From positions 1 to 39,094 of the forward strand of contig JAKPQA010000125.1 in NCBI GenBank assembly GCA_029547025.1: a stretch of DNA of 39,094 nucleotides, given 5' to 3'. This DNA is from Armatimonadota bacterium (GTDB taxonomy: Bacteria; Armatimonadota; Zipacnadia; UBA1398; JAKPQA01). The position numbers were made by a program, and so were the translations under genes. Below, one piece after another: positions 1-7,114 of this stretch. Every line of letters starts with the position of its first letter. Position 1 is the stretch's first letter. The notes under the pieces were generated by a model that saw only the letters and a list, made by a program, of their open reading frames with translations, was not told where the DNA came from and did no database searches.

Positions 1-136
1 CCGACAGCCTGGGCGAGCTCACCGCACAGATCGCCTGCGGCAAACGTCGCATCCGCCGCGTCAAGCATGGCCTGAACTTCATCAAGCACTGTGGACTCCT
101 GGATCTCACGACCATCAACCTAAAGCGCAAAGGTCA
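1..136. other. Unresolved sequence left of a truncated prepilin gene
   Basis: No family is recognised here. The plus-strand frame starting at base 3 is open to a TAG at 138-140 and has a high GC third position, as real genes here do. The minus-strand frame from an ATG at 137-135 reads a plausible acidic helical protein (VDGREIQESTVLDEV...), but TAG is its sixth codon. Neither can be settled from 136 bases. What is clear is that this stretch is not the 5' end of a prepilin gene, although the prepilin gene begins abruptly right after it. Confidence 0.35.
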
Positions 137-778
137 TTAGCGGCGATCCTGTTCCCGGTCTTCGCCAAGGCACGGGAGAAGGCACGGACCACCGCGTGCC
201 TGTCCAACTGCAAGCAGATCGGCCTCGGCGTGATGATGTACTGCCAGGACTACGACGAGAAGTACCCGCTCAAACGGTACGGCAACGGTGACCCCAGTAC
301 GGCCTGTAATGACGGCACACGCAGCGGGACCTGGCGGACCGTAACCCAGCCCTATGTCAAGAACTGGCAGCTCTACCGCTGTCCGAGCAGTACCTGCAAT
401 GGGGGTAATCCTGAGGAGATCCGGCTCGGTGCCCTGGCGACGCCGGTCTACACGGCCGCACTCAACTTCAGCTACCACTACAACGGGTCCGTGATGTGTG
501 GCACCTCGCCCAAGGGCATGGCCGACTTCCCATCGCCCGCCCAGCAGGTCATCATCCATGAGAACCGCATCTGCCCACCGGACGCGGGCGGCTGGTGCAA
601 CACGGCGTTCAGCTATGCACCGCACATGGGGGGCAAGAACTGGGTTTTCGCCGACGGCCACGCCAAGTGGATCCGGCCGTCACAGATCTGCTCGCCCCTG
701 AACATGTGGGTTGCGACCGATCCTCCCATGAGCGCGTATGACTACACCTGCAGCGATAGCTGGACCTACCCGCAGTAG
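137..778 (+). CDS. Type IV prepilin-like H-X9-DG protein, 5' end missing
   Basis: From base 137 the frame reads [17 protein letters not shown] and continues as a normal member of the prepilin-like/DUF1559-type family seen twice more in this window, ending in HMGGKNWVFADGHAKW (H, nine residues, DG). These proteins are made as prepilins, cut by a prepilin peptidase after Gly and anchored or assembled through the N-terminal helix. Here the basic leader, the G|FTLIELL cleavage site and most of the helix are absent. Upstream the frame stays open to the window edge but reads unrelated sequence with no credible start. The first in-frame ATG is at 230, inside the conserved domain, and would give a 182-residue soluble remnant. 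The gene is either a decayed or recombined copy, or the contig is chimeric at this point. Identity of the family is secure; whether it is expressed is not. Confidence 0.75.
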   Translation, partial: LAAILFPVFAKAREKARTTACLSNCKQIGLGVMMYCQDYDEKYPLKRYGNGDPSTACNDGTRSGTWRTVTQPYVKNWQLYRCPSSTCNGGNPEEIRLGALATPVYTAALNFSYHYNGSVMCGTSPKGMADFPSPAQQVIIHENRICPPDAGGWCNTAFSYAPHMGGKNWVFADGHAKWIRPSQICSPLNMWVATDPPMSAYDYTCSDSWTYPQ

Positions 779-810
779 AACTCGGTGGACGAACAGGAGA
801 TGAGCACGGA

Positions 811-1050
811 ATGCAGTTGAGCGCCGTAGCCAGACGAATCGTAGCGGCCCTCACCCTTACGGCCCTGATCGCGCTCGCCGCTCCAGGCTGCAAGTCGGGT
901 GAGACCCGCTCGGGCACCGACATGTCCCCGCCTCCGGCCAAGGCCAAGATGATGGGTGGCACGCCGGTCGGCAAGGAGTTCGTGCAGAAGCAGGGAGACC
1001 AGCAGGCACCGCCGATGAAGACGAAGACGACGGAGACCACTAACCCGTAG
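811..1050 (+). CDS. Small lipoprotein, hypothetical
   Basis: This 79-residue protein has a signal peptide (RR near residue 8, then a hydrophobic run TLTALIALAA) ending in the lipobox AAPGC, so Cys27 is probably lipidated after signal peptidase II cleavage. The mature part is about 50 residues, rich in Lys, Pro, Met and Thr, with no recognisable fold and probably disordered. It starts 32 bases after the truncated prepilin gene, is likely in the same transcript, and ends before a strong hairpin. A similar-sized basic lipoprotein lies at 34447-34665. Function is unknown. Confidence 0.7.
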   Translation: MQLSAVARRIVAALTLTALIALAAPGCKSGETRSGTDMSPPPAKAKMMGGTPVGKEFVQKQGDQQAPPMKTKTTETTNP

Positions 1051-1083
1051 ACTCCGCCTCGACAGACCAAGACCGTAGACCGA

Positions 1084-1114
1084 GCCGGGCCACTCCGAGA
1101 CGGAGTGGCCCGGC
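1084..1114 (+). terminator. Hairpin between convergent genes
   Basis: There is a perfect 14-bp stem, GCCGGGCCACTCCG paired with CGGAGTGGCCCGGC, around a three-base AGA loop. It has no T-tract. It lies between the convergent ends of the lipoprotein (1050, plus) and the O-methyltransferase (1135, minus), so it can serve as a terminator or 3' stabiliser for both. A hairpin of the same design, including the AGA loop, is at 7057-7085. Confidence 0.7.
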
Positions 1115-1134
1115 GCTATGCCGCGCGTGCGCTT

Positions 1135-2133
1135 CTACTCCCGCGGCTTGAAAGCTTCCACCAGGCCGCTCATCTGCTCGTCCTCGGCGATCTGTCTGAC
1201 GCGCACGAAACCGGCCTGCTCGAGGCCCTGACGGATCTCGGCGAAGGTGTAGCAGTCGCCCCCGTCGGTGGCCGTGAGCATGTTCACGGCGAACAGCGCG
1301 CCCGCCGGCGGTTGGGTCCGCGTCTCGTCCAGAATGTGATCACGGATGACAATGCGGCCGCCCGGCTCCAGGGCACGGAAGCAGTTGCGGTAGAGCGTCT
1401 CGTTGTCCGCTGGGCTGTTCTGGTGGATGATGGCCGACACGAACGCCAGATCGTGCCCGCCAGGCATCGGATCGACCAGGAAGTCGCCTGCCACCAGACA
1501 GATCCTCGGGAGCAGCCCGGTGGGCTCAAGACGTCTGCGGGCCATCTCGATCACCGGGGGCAGGTCAAAGAGAGTCGCACGCATCTCGGGGCAAGCCCGG
1601 AGGAACGCCTCGGTGTAGGTCCCCGAGGCCCCGCCGACGTCAATCAGGTTCCGGGCGCGGCCCGCGCCGACAGCATCCACCACCTCAGGGGCTCGGCCCT
1701 GGCTGACGACGTGCATGGCCCCGATGAAGGCCTCGCGCTCCTCCGGACGGTAGGCCGCGGTGAGCGGGTTGCCTGAGGGCTTCTCCCCCCGGACGATGTC
1801 GGTCAGGCGAGACCACCGCCCCCAGAGCGCGTTCGAATGCATGAGCATGGGCCGCACCGAAGTCGGCGAATCGGCAGACAAGGCCGCCGCAACCTCGGCC
1901 GGGCACCGGTAGTGCGCGTTCGCCTTCACAATCAGGCCCATACCCGCCAGCGCGTCGAGCAAGATGCGAGTGCCGCGAAGGTCACCACCTACCCGGGCCG
2001 CCACTTCCTCCAGCGTCAGCGGCTCCCTCGCCAGTGGAGTGAACACATCGAGCTCGGCGGCGGTGAGCAGCACTCGCGACTGCGTGAACTGCCGGCCCAG
2101 CCCCAGGATACTGTCGCGGGTCCAAGGCGCCAT
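1135..2133 (-). CDS. SAM-dependent O-methyltransferase, family 2 type
   Basis: The 332-residue protein has the layout of plant/bacterial O-methyltransferases (Methyltransf_2 type). An N-terminal winged-helix dimerisation domain (AAELDVFTPLA, then LLDALAGMGLI at about residues 25-75) is followed by a Rossmann domain with motif I LIDVGGASGTYTEAFLRACP, the acidic DLPPVIEMA segment, and the late motif LEPGGRIVIRDHILDE. Family knowledge: these enzymes methylate small hydroxylated or aromatic metabolites; the substrate cannot be read here. I chose the ATG at 2133 because GAGAGGGG lies about nine bases upstream; a TTG at 2142 would sit directly against that site. It follows the amidohydrolase gene by 53 bases on the same strand and is probably the last gene of that operon. 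Confidence 0.88.
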   Translation of the reverse strand: MAPWTRDSILGLGRQFTQSRVLLTAAELDVFTPLAREPLTLEEVAARVGGDLRGTRILLDALAGMGLIVKANAHYRCPAEVAAALSADSPTSVRPMLMHSNALWGRWSRLTDIVRGEKPSGNPLTAAYRPEEREAFIGAMHVVSQGRAPEVVDAVGAGRARNLIDVGGASGTYTEAFLRACPEMRATLFDLPPVIEMARRRLEPTGLLPRICLVAGDFLVDPMPGGHDLAFVSAIIHQNSPADNETLYRNCFRALEPGGRIVIRDHILDETRTQPPAGALFAVNMLTATDGGDCYTFAEIRQGLEQAGFVRVRQIAEDEQMSGLVEAFKPRE

Positions 2134-2186
2134 GCTCGCCAACCCCTCTCACGTCACTGGGCCTGCCGGCCCCAAGGCAAGGACCG

Positions 2187-3791
2187 CTAGAGCCGCAACA
2201 CCTGGCCTGGCCCGGCCCCCGTGTGGTGGCCCTCATGGACCACAAGCACCCCGTTGACCCAAACCTGGCGGATCCCGGCAGGGAACTGATGCGGGTCGGC
2301 ATAGGTGGCCCGGTCCATGATGGTCGCCGGATCGAAGACGACCACATCGGCCGCTGCTCCCTCCCTGAGGACTCCGCGGTCCCTCAGTCCAATGCGCCGG
2401 GCGGGCTCGGAGGTCATCTTCCGGATCGCCTCCGGCAGAGGCATGAGCTTTCGATCGCGGGCGAACCGACCCAACACACGGGGGAACGTGCCATAGGCGC
2501 GCGGGTGTGGTTTGCCATGGCGCTGACCGTTCAGCGCGGACACGGCGGACGCATCCGACCCAACCGTCGACAACGTGTGTCCGAGGACGAAGGCCATGTC
2601 GTCGTCGCACATGGTGAAACTGACGATCGACACGCGGGTCTCGTGGGCGAGCAGCAGGTCGAACATGGCCTCGACGGGCGGCTTGGCGCACACCTGGCCC
2701 AGCTGGGCGAGTGTGAGGCCCTCGAACTCGCGATCCCGCTGATCCGCCACGGCGGCGACGAGCACACGGGTCCACGCCTCCTCGCCCCAAGGCGGGCCGG
2801 CGAAGCCCCGGGGTCCTTGGATCTCATCGGCAAGACGGCGGCGTGTCGCGGGATCGCGCAGCCGGCCGAGAAGCGCCTCGCGGCCCCCCTCGTGAGCCCA
2901 ATCGGGCAGCAACGAGGTCATGGTCGTGCTTCCGGCCGTATAGGGGTAGACGTCGACCCGTACGTCAACGCCCTCGTCGCGAGCCCGCTCGATGAGGGCC
3001 ATGGAGTCATGCACCTTGCCCCAGTTGTCCCGTCCGGCCGCTTTGTGGTGAGCGATCTCCACCGGGACCCCGGCGACTCGAGCCGCCGCGATGGTTTCGC
3101 ACACCGAATCGATCAGGCCATCGCCCTCGCTGCGCATGTGGGTGTAGTAGCCCCGGCCGAAACGGGCCGCCACCCGACAGAGGAACTCGAGTTCCTCCGG
3201 AGGAGCGAAGGAACCGGGCGGGTAGATCAGCCCCGAGGAGAAACCGGCCCCCCCTTCCTCCAGAGCCTGCGCCAACATGCGGCCCATGGTGTCGAGCTCT
3301 TCGGGCGTGGCCGGGCGCGCCTCATAGCCCATGACGGAGGCACGAAGGGGTGTATGGCCCACCGCCTGGACGATGTTCATGGACGGCCGAGCGGCCTGAA
3401 CCCGGTCCAGATACTCAGCCATCGAGAGCCAGTCCCATTCGAACTCGGCCTCAGGGAAGAACGCGCCCGCCCTCAGGTCTTCGCGGCAGGGCTCACTCAC
3501 CGGTGCTGGGCTATAGCCGCACATGCCGCACAGCTCGGTGGTGACGCCCTGGTGAACCTTGCTCTCGCACCGGGGGCCTGCGAGCACCCCGGGGTCTGAG
3601 TGTCCGTGAATGTCGATGAACCCGGGTGCCACCATAAGGCCGGCGGCACTGAGCTCGCAAGCCGCTCGAGCCTGGCTCAGGTCGCCCATGGCGGTGATCC
3701 GGCCTCGATGGAGGCCCACATCGGCTTTCCGCACCGTGCCACCCAGGCCATCGCAGACGTCTCCGGACCGCAGGATCGCGTCGAACTCCAT
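2187..3791 (-). CDS. N-acyl-D-amino-acid deacylase family amidohydrolase
   Basis: At 534 residues this matches the D-aminoacylase branch of the amidohydrolase superfamily, which hydrolyses N-acyl-D-amino acids or related amides with zinc. Visible motifs are GFIDIHGHSD near residue 60 (the HxH metal ligands), CGMCGYSPAP (the metal-ligand Cys loop of this branch), YYTHMRSEG and EIAHHKAAG (metal His residues), and TVGSDAS (the catalytic Asp strand). The C-terminal HPRAYGTFPRVLGRF and DVVVFDP stretches are also typical. The ATG at 3791 begins MEFDAILRSGDV, a normal start for the family; its ribosome site is weak. The M20 deacylase gene ends 22 bases upstream, so the two are surely co-transcribed and may act on the same N-acylated substrates (inference). 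Confidence 0.9.
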   Translation of the reverse strand: MEFDAILRSGDVCDGLGGTVRKADVGLHRGRITAMGDLSQARAACELSAAGLMVAPGFIDIHGHSDPGVLAGPRCESKVHQGVTTELCGMCGYSPAPVSEPCREDLRAGAFFPEAEFEWDWLSMAEYLDRVQAARPSMNIVQAVGHTPLRASVMGYEARPATPEELDTMGRMLAQALEEGGAGFSSGLIYPPGSFAPPEELEFLCRVAARFGRGYYTHMRSEGDGLIDSVCETIAAARVAGVPVEIAHHKAAGRDNWGKVHDSMALIERARDEGVDVRVDVYPYTAGSTTMTSLLPDWAHEGGREALLGRLRDPATRRRLADEIQGPRGFAGPPWGEEAWTRVLVAAVADQRDREFEGLTLAQLGQVCAKPPVEAMFDLLLAHETRVSIVSFTMCDDDMAFVLGHTLSTVGSDASAVSALNGQRHGKPHPRAYGTFPRVLGRFARDRKLMPLPEAIRKMTSEPARRIGLRDRGVLREGAAADVVVFDPATIMDRATYADPHQFPAGIRQVWVNGVLVVHEGHHTGAGPGQVLRL

Positions 3792-3813
3792 CGTACGCCC
3801 ATGCCCTCTTCCG

Positions 3814-5010
3814 CTAGCCCAAGAGCCCCTGCTCGAGCAGCCGCCGAAGCACCGCGGTAGCTTGCCAGACCTGCTCGACCTCGACATACTCATCGACCGT
3901 GTGCGCCTGGCGAATGCTGCCGGCACCAAACACCACCGAGGGAATGCCGGCGGCGGCGAACTTGCTGGCGTCCGTCCCGTAACGCACAGCCGACACCTGG
4001 CTGTGGCCCCGTACCGCTTCGCAAGCGGCGCAGAGGCTTCGCGTGATCGTGGCGCCTTCTGGGGTCTCCATGGGATGGTCGGCCAGGTCTACCACGAACT
4101 CCACCGGGAAGTCCAGGCCGGGATCGTCCAGAACGGCACGCTGGATCTCAGCGATGACGGTGCCGGAGTCCTCGCCCGGTAGCACGCGCCGGTCGAGGCT
4201 GATGACACACCGATCGGGAACGATGTTCGTGTCGCGTCCACCGGCGATGGTGCCCACGCTCAGGGTCGGCGTCCCCAGTCGCGCATGGGGCTGGCGGCCC
4301 ACCAGAGCCCCCGCGTGGCGCTCCAGCGCTGCCAGAACCCGCGCCATGCGGTAGATGGCGTTGACGCCGGCCGACGGCTCAGAGCTGTGCGCGGCAACGC
4401 CCTCCGTGATGCACCGCATGCGCACGGCCCCCTTGTGGGCGGTGATGACCTGGAGCTCGGTGGGCTCGCCCACGACAGCGCCGTCGGCCCCCAGGCCACT
4501 CTCGACCAGAGCACGAGCACCGGTGAAGTTGTACTCCTCTCCGACCGCGAGAACCAGGAGCACGGTGTGCTGAGGGCGCCCGCTTGAGGTGACATCGGCC
4601 AAGGCGGCCACCATCGCCGCCACCTGGGCCTTGTCGTCACACGACCCGCGGCCATAGACGCGGCCGTCGCGGAGCACAGGGTCGAAGGGATCGCCGCGAT
4701 AGCCCTCGACACCCACGGTATCGACATGGGATTCGAGTAGGAGGACACGGGAGGGATCGACACCATCGACGCGGGCGAGAAGGTTGTCGCGGCCCGGGCA
4801 CGCGGTCTGACGTTCGACGTCAAAGCGCGAGCGGGCGAGCACGTCCTCCAGGTGGTCGATGACTGCTGTCTCACCAAATGGACGGGCGAAGCTCAACTCA
4901 TCGCGCGGATTGATGCTGGGGATGGCAATGAGGTCACGCAGCAAGCCGATGGGGTCGATGATCCGGCACCTCGCTCGCGAGTAGGCGCAGGGCCGCGGTG
5001 GGCTCGACAC
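3814..5010 (-). CDS. M20 family metallo-deacylase (ArgE/DapE-like)
   Basis: The 398-residue protein is an M20 zinc hydrolase of the acetylornithine deacetylase / succinyl-DAP desuccinylase group. The metal and catalytic residues are visible: ESHVDTV (His and Asp), GRGSCDDKAQ (bridging Asp), AVGEEYNF (Glu-Glu), VGEPTEL, and the last His in QAHTVDEYVEV. GVAAHSSEPSAG is the dimerisation-domain His region. Which acyl group it removes cannot be told; the downstream D-aminoacylase-like gene argues for a catabolic role over arginine or lysine synthesis. The start is uncertain: GTG at 5010 has no good ribosome site, and homology-like sequence begins about 18 residues later (DPIGLLRDLIAIPS). The start region faces the tRNA promoter divergently. 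Confidence 0.88.
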   Translation of the reverse strand: MSSPPRPCAYSRARCRIIDPIGLLRDLIAIPSINPRDELSFARPFGETAVIDHLEDVLARSRFDVERQTACPGRDNLLARVDGVDPSRVLLLESHVDTVGVEGYRGDPFDPVLRDGRVYGRGSCDDKAQVAAMVAALADVTSSGRPQHTVLLVLAVGEEYNFTGARALVESGLGADGAVVGEPTELQVITAHKGAVRMRCITEGVAAHSSEPSAGVNAIYRMARVLAALERHAGALVGRQPHARLGTPTLSVGTIAGGRDTNIVPDRCVISLDRRVLPGEDSGTVIAEIQRAVLDDPGLDFPVEFVVDLADHPMETPEGATITRSLCAACEAVRGHSQVSAVRYGTDASKFAAAGIPSVVFGAGSIRQAHTVDEYVEVEQVWQATAVLRRLLEQGLLG

Positions 5011-5023
5011 ACGCGGCCGCGGT

Positions 5024-5053
5024 TTGACAAGTGGCCCCCGGAGGGCCTAAACT
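5024..5053 (+). promoter_or_regulatory. Consensus sigma70 promoter for the tRNA-tadA unit
   Basis: TTGACA at 5024-5029 and TAAACT at 5048-5053 are separated by 18 bases. The -10 box ends 24 bases before the first base of tRNA-Arg(CCG). The -35 box is a perfect consensus, as expected for a strong stable-RNA promoter. No other promoter of similar quality is seen before the hairpin at 7057, so it may drive the whole tRNA-tadA-amidohydrolase stretch. Confidence 0.75.
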
Positions 5054-5077
5054 CGTCTGTTGCCAAAGCGACATCGT

Positions 5078-5150
5078 GCGCCCGTAGCTCAGAGGATAGA
5101 GCACCGGCCTCCGGAGCCGGGTGTCGCAAGTTCGACTCTTGCCGGGCGCG
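5078..5150 (+). tRNA. tRNA-Arg (anticodon CCG)
   Basis: A complete 73-base cloverleaf can be drawn: acceptor GCGCCCG with CGGGCGC, D-arm GCTC-AGAGGATA-GAGC, anticodon stem CCGGC/GCCGG with loop CTCCGGA (anticodon CCG at 5111-5113), T-arm GCAAG-TTCGACT-CTTGC, discriminator G. It reads CGG codons. The 3' CCA is not encoded. Confidence 0.96.
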
Positions 5151-5158
5151 CCGAGCTT

Positions 5159-5233
5159 GGCCCCGTAGCTCAGCCAGGATAGAGCAGGAACCTCCTAAGT
5201 TCAAGGCCGCCCGTTCGAATCGGGCCGGGGCCG
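5159..5233 (+). tRNA. tRNA-Arg (anticodon CCT)
   Basis: The cloverleaf has acceptor GGCCCCG/CGGGGCC, D-arm GCTC...GAGC, anticodon loop CTCCTAA (anticodon CCT at 5194-5196) and T-arm GCCCG-TTCGAAT-CGGGC. The outermost anticodon-stem pair (5187 with 5203) is a G-A mismatch. It reads AGG. It starts eight bases after the first tRNA-Arg; CCA is not encoded. Confidence 0.94.
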
Positions 5234-5249
5234 CCCAAAGCGAGCCGTG

Positions 5250-5768
5250 ATGAACCGTATGGCCCAGACGTTCGAAGCGGGCCCGTGTGGCGCGAGCGAG
5301 GATCCCGCTCATTCCGAAGCCCTCATGGCCCTGGCGCTGGCGGAGGCCGAAGCCGCGCCGGCGCATGGGGATGTGCCTATCGGAGCCATCGTAGTCCATG
5401 AGGGCGAGGTGATTGCCCGGGCACACAATCGGCGCGATGTCGACGCCGATCCGACGGCCCATGCCGAGATCCTCGCGCTCCGCGCGGCGGCCAAGGCTCT
5501 GGGCACTTGGTACCTGACGGGTTGTGAGCTCTATGTGACGCTGGAGCCCTGCGCCATGTGTGCGGGCGCTTTGGTGTTGGCCCGGGTGCGGAGTCTGACC
5601 TTTGGGGCGCCGGATCCGAAGGCGGGCGCGTGTGGTTCGGTGTTCAACCTGGTGCAGTCCCCCAGGCTGAACCATCGGCTGGAGGTGTCGGGAGGCGTTC
5701 TCGGAGAGCGATGCGCTGAGGTTCTGAGCGCATTCTTCGAGGAGCTCCGTGCCAGCAAGGCGAACTGA
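5250..5768 (+). CDS. tadA: tRNA-specific adenosine deaminase TadA
   Basis: The 172-residue protein is a cytidine/deoxycytidylate-deaminase-fold enzyme with the zinc and catalytic motifs HAE (in PTAHAEILAL) and PCAMC (in LEPCAMCAGALVLARV). Known role: deaminates A34 to inosine in tRNA-Arg(ACG), so that one tRNA reads three CGN codons. The ATG at 5250 is preferred, with GTG 5247 and ATG 5259 also possible; an N-terminal extension of about 20 residues precedes the fold. It starts 16 bases after a tRNA-Arg gene and ends 15 bases before a tRNA-Ser gene, so it appears to be embedded in a tRNA transcript. The two tRNA-Arg species here (CCG, CCT) are not its substrate; tRNA-Arg(ACG) must be elsewhere. 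Confidence 0.93.
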   Translation: MNRMAQTFEAGPCGASEDPAHSEALMALALAEAEAAPAHGDVPIGAIVVHEGEVIARAHNRRDVDADPTAHAEILALRAAAKALGTWYLTGCELYVTLEPCAMCAGALVLARVRSLTFGAPDPKAGACGSVFNLVQSPRLNHRLEVSGGVLGERCAEVLSAFFEELRASKAN

Positions 5769-5783
5769 TGGTCCCGTTGGCGC

Positions 5784-5875
5784 GGAGAGGTGGCTGAGTT
5801 GGTCGAAAGCGCTCGACTCGAAATCGAGTGGCGGGGGTCAGACCTCGCCCGTGGGTTCGAATCCCACCCTCTCCG
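5784..5875 (+). tRNA. tRNA-Ser (anticodon CGA)
   Basis: The acceptor is GGAGAGG/CCTCTCC and the anticodon stem-loop is CTCGA-CTCGAAA-TCGAG (CGA at 5819-5821). It has the long class II variable arm expected for serine and T-arm GTGGG-TTCGAAT-CCCAC, with discriminator G. It reads UCG. CCA is not encoded. Confidence 0.95.
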
Positions 5876-5949
5876 CCCTTTCCCATCGGGGGGCAAGCCA
5901 TAGTCTGAGAGCTCGAAACCCGCAACGATGCCGGTGGTCTCCACGTTGC

Positions 5950-6040
5950 GGAGAGGTGGCCGAGTTGGTCGAAGGCGCGCGCCTGGAGAGCGCGTAGGCG
6001 GCTAGCAGTCGCCTCGTGGGTTCGAATCCCACCCTCTCCG
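5950..6040 (+). tRNA. tRNA-Ser (anticodon GGA)
   Basis: It shares acceptor and T-arm sequence with the preceding tRNA-Ser but has anticodon loop CTGGAGA (GGA at 5985-5987) on stem CGCGC/GCGCG, and a different long variable arm. It reads UCC and UCU. A 74-base spacer separates it from tRNA-Ser(CGA). Confidence 0.95.
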
Positions 6041-6144
6041 CCCTTTCCCCGCGATTCCTGGCAACCCTCACCGAGGGGCTCGGCCGAGCTCCAGGGAAAC
6101 CTCGCTCACGCCGCGAGCGGCGCGCCCGAGGGGAGAGGGTCCGT

Positions 6145-7041
6145 CTGTTCATCGACATACACTGTCATGCCTACCGCAAGCCCCCACCCGGCTACTCGTT
6201 TCAGACGGCGGAGCAGGTACTCGAACGGTACGACGCCGAGGGGATTGAGAAGGGCTGCCTGTTGCCCATCGTGAGCCCCGAGATCTACCTCCCGCAGACC
6301 AACGAGGACATCCTCGACATGGCCGCGCAGTACCCCGACCGGTTCATCCCGTGGTGCAACATCGACCCCCGGGCGTTGACGTACTCCTCCCACGCGCCGC
6401 TAGGTGATCTCCTGCGGTACTACAAGGACCGCGGCTGTAAGGGCCTCGGTGAGGTCATGCCCAACCTGCCCGTGATGGACCCCATGGTCCAGAACCTGTT
6501 CAAGCACGCGCAGGACGTGGGGTTGCCGGTCACGTGGGACGGTTCAGACCAACTGACAGGCGATTTCGGGCTGTACGACGACCCGGGCCTGCCGCAGCTC
6601 GAGCACACGCTGCAGCGCTGGCCGGAGCTCATCGTGCTCGGCCATGGGCCGGTGTTCTGGACAGAGATCGCGCGGCTGGAGACCCCCGGTGAGCGCGGGC
6701 ATGTGTTCCGGCCCGAGGGCGGTCAGGTCGGCCGAGTGCCAAAGGGACCCATCAAGGAGGAGGGCGTGGTCCCCAAGCTGCTACGGCTCTATCCGAACCT
6801 CTACGGCGACCTGTCGGACGCCTCGCCCTGGAACGCGTTGGCACGCGATCCCGACTATGGCCCCAAGTTCCTGACCGAGTTTCAGGACCGGATGCTCTTT
6901 GGGACCGACCTATGCTTCCCCACGATGCCGATTGACATCATCGGCCTGCTGATCGACTGGCGGGACACTGGGAAGATCAGCGTCGAGGTCTTCAACAAGG
7001 TCGCGCGGGAGAACGCGATCAGGCTACTCGGGTTGGAGTAG
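6145..7041 (+). CDS. Amidohydrolase-2 family metal-dependent hydrolase, probable CTG start
   Basis: The product starts FIDIHCHAY (HxH metal ligands) and has the rest of an Amidohydro_2 (PF04909-type) TIM barrel: GEVMPNLPVMDP, VTWDGSD, LIVLGHGPVFW (metal His) and LFGTDLCFP (catalytic Asp strand). Members include decarboxylases and hydrolases of small carboxylates; the substrate is unknown. The only ATG/GTG/TTG start in this frame upstream of the conserved region is a GTG inside the T-stem of tRNA-Ser(GGA), which is implausible. CTG at 6145 has the Shine-Dalgarno-like GGGGAGAGGG five bases upstream and places Met exactly before FIDIHCHA. Length from there is 298 residues. It lies 104 bases after the tRNA and ends before a hairpin. 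Confidence 0.82.
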   Translation: MFIDIHCHAYRKPPPGYSFQTAEQVLERYDAEGIEKGCLLPIVSPEIYLPQTNEDILDMAAQYPDRFIPWCNIDPRALTYSSHAPLGDLLRYYKDRGCKGLGEVMPNLPVMDPMVQNLFKHAQDVGLPVTWDGSDQLTGDFGLYDDPGLPQLEHTLQRWPELIVLGHGPVFWTEIARLETPGERGHVFRPEGGQVGRVPKGPIKEEGVVPKLLRLYPNLYGDLSDASPWNALARDPDYGPKFLTEFQDRMLFGTDLCFPTMPIDIIGLLIDWRDTGKISVEVFNKVARENAIRLLGLE

Positions 7042-7056
7042 GGCGGAGCCTGGAAG

Positions 7057-7085
7057 GGGCCAGCCAAGGAGACCTCGGCTGGCCC
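7057..7085 (+). terminator. Hairpin between convergent genes
   Basis: GGGCCAGCC-A-AGG pairs with CCT-C-GGCTGGCCC (12 pairs and one A-C mismatch) around an AGA loop. It has no T-tract. It separates the amidohydrolase (plus, ends 7041) from the prepilin gene (minus, ends 7115) and may serve both strands. Confidence 0.65.
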
Positions 7086-7114
7086 ATGTGGTCCACTCCT
7101 CAGAAGCCCGCGGT

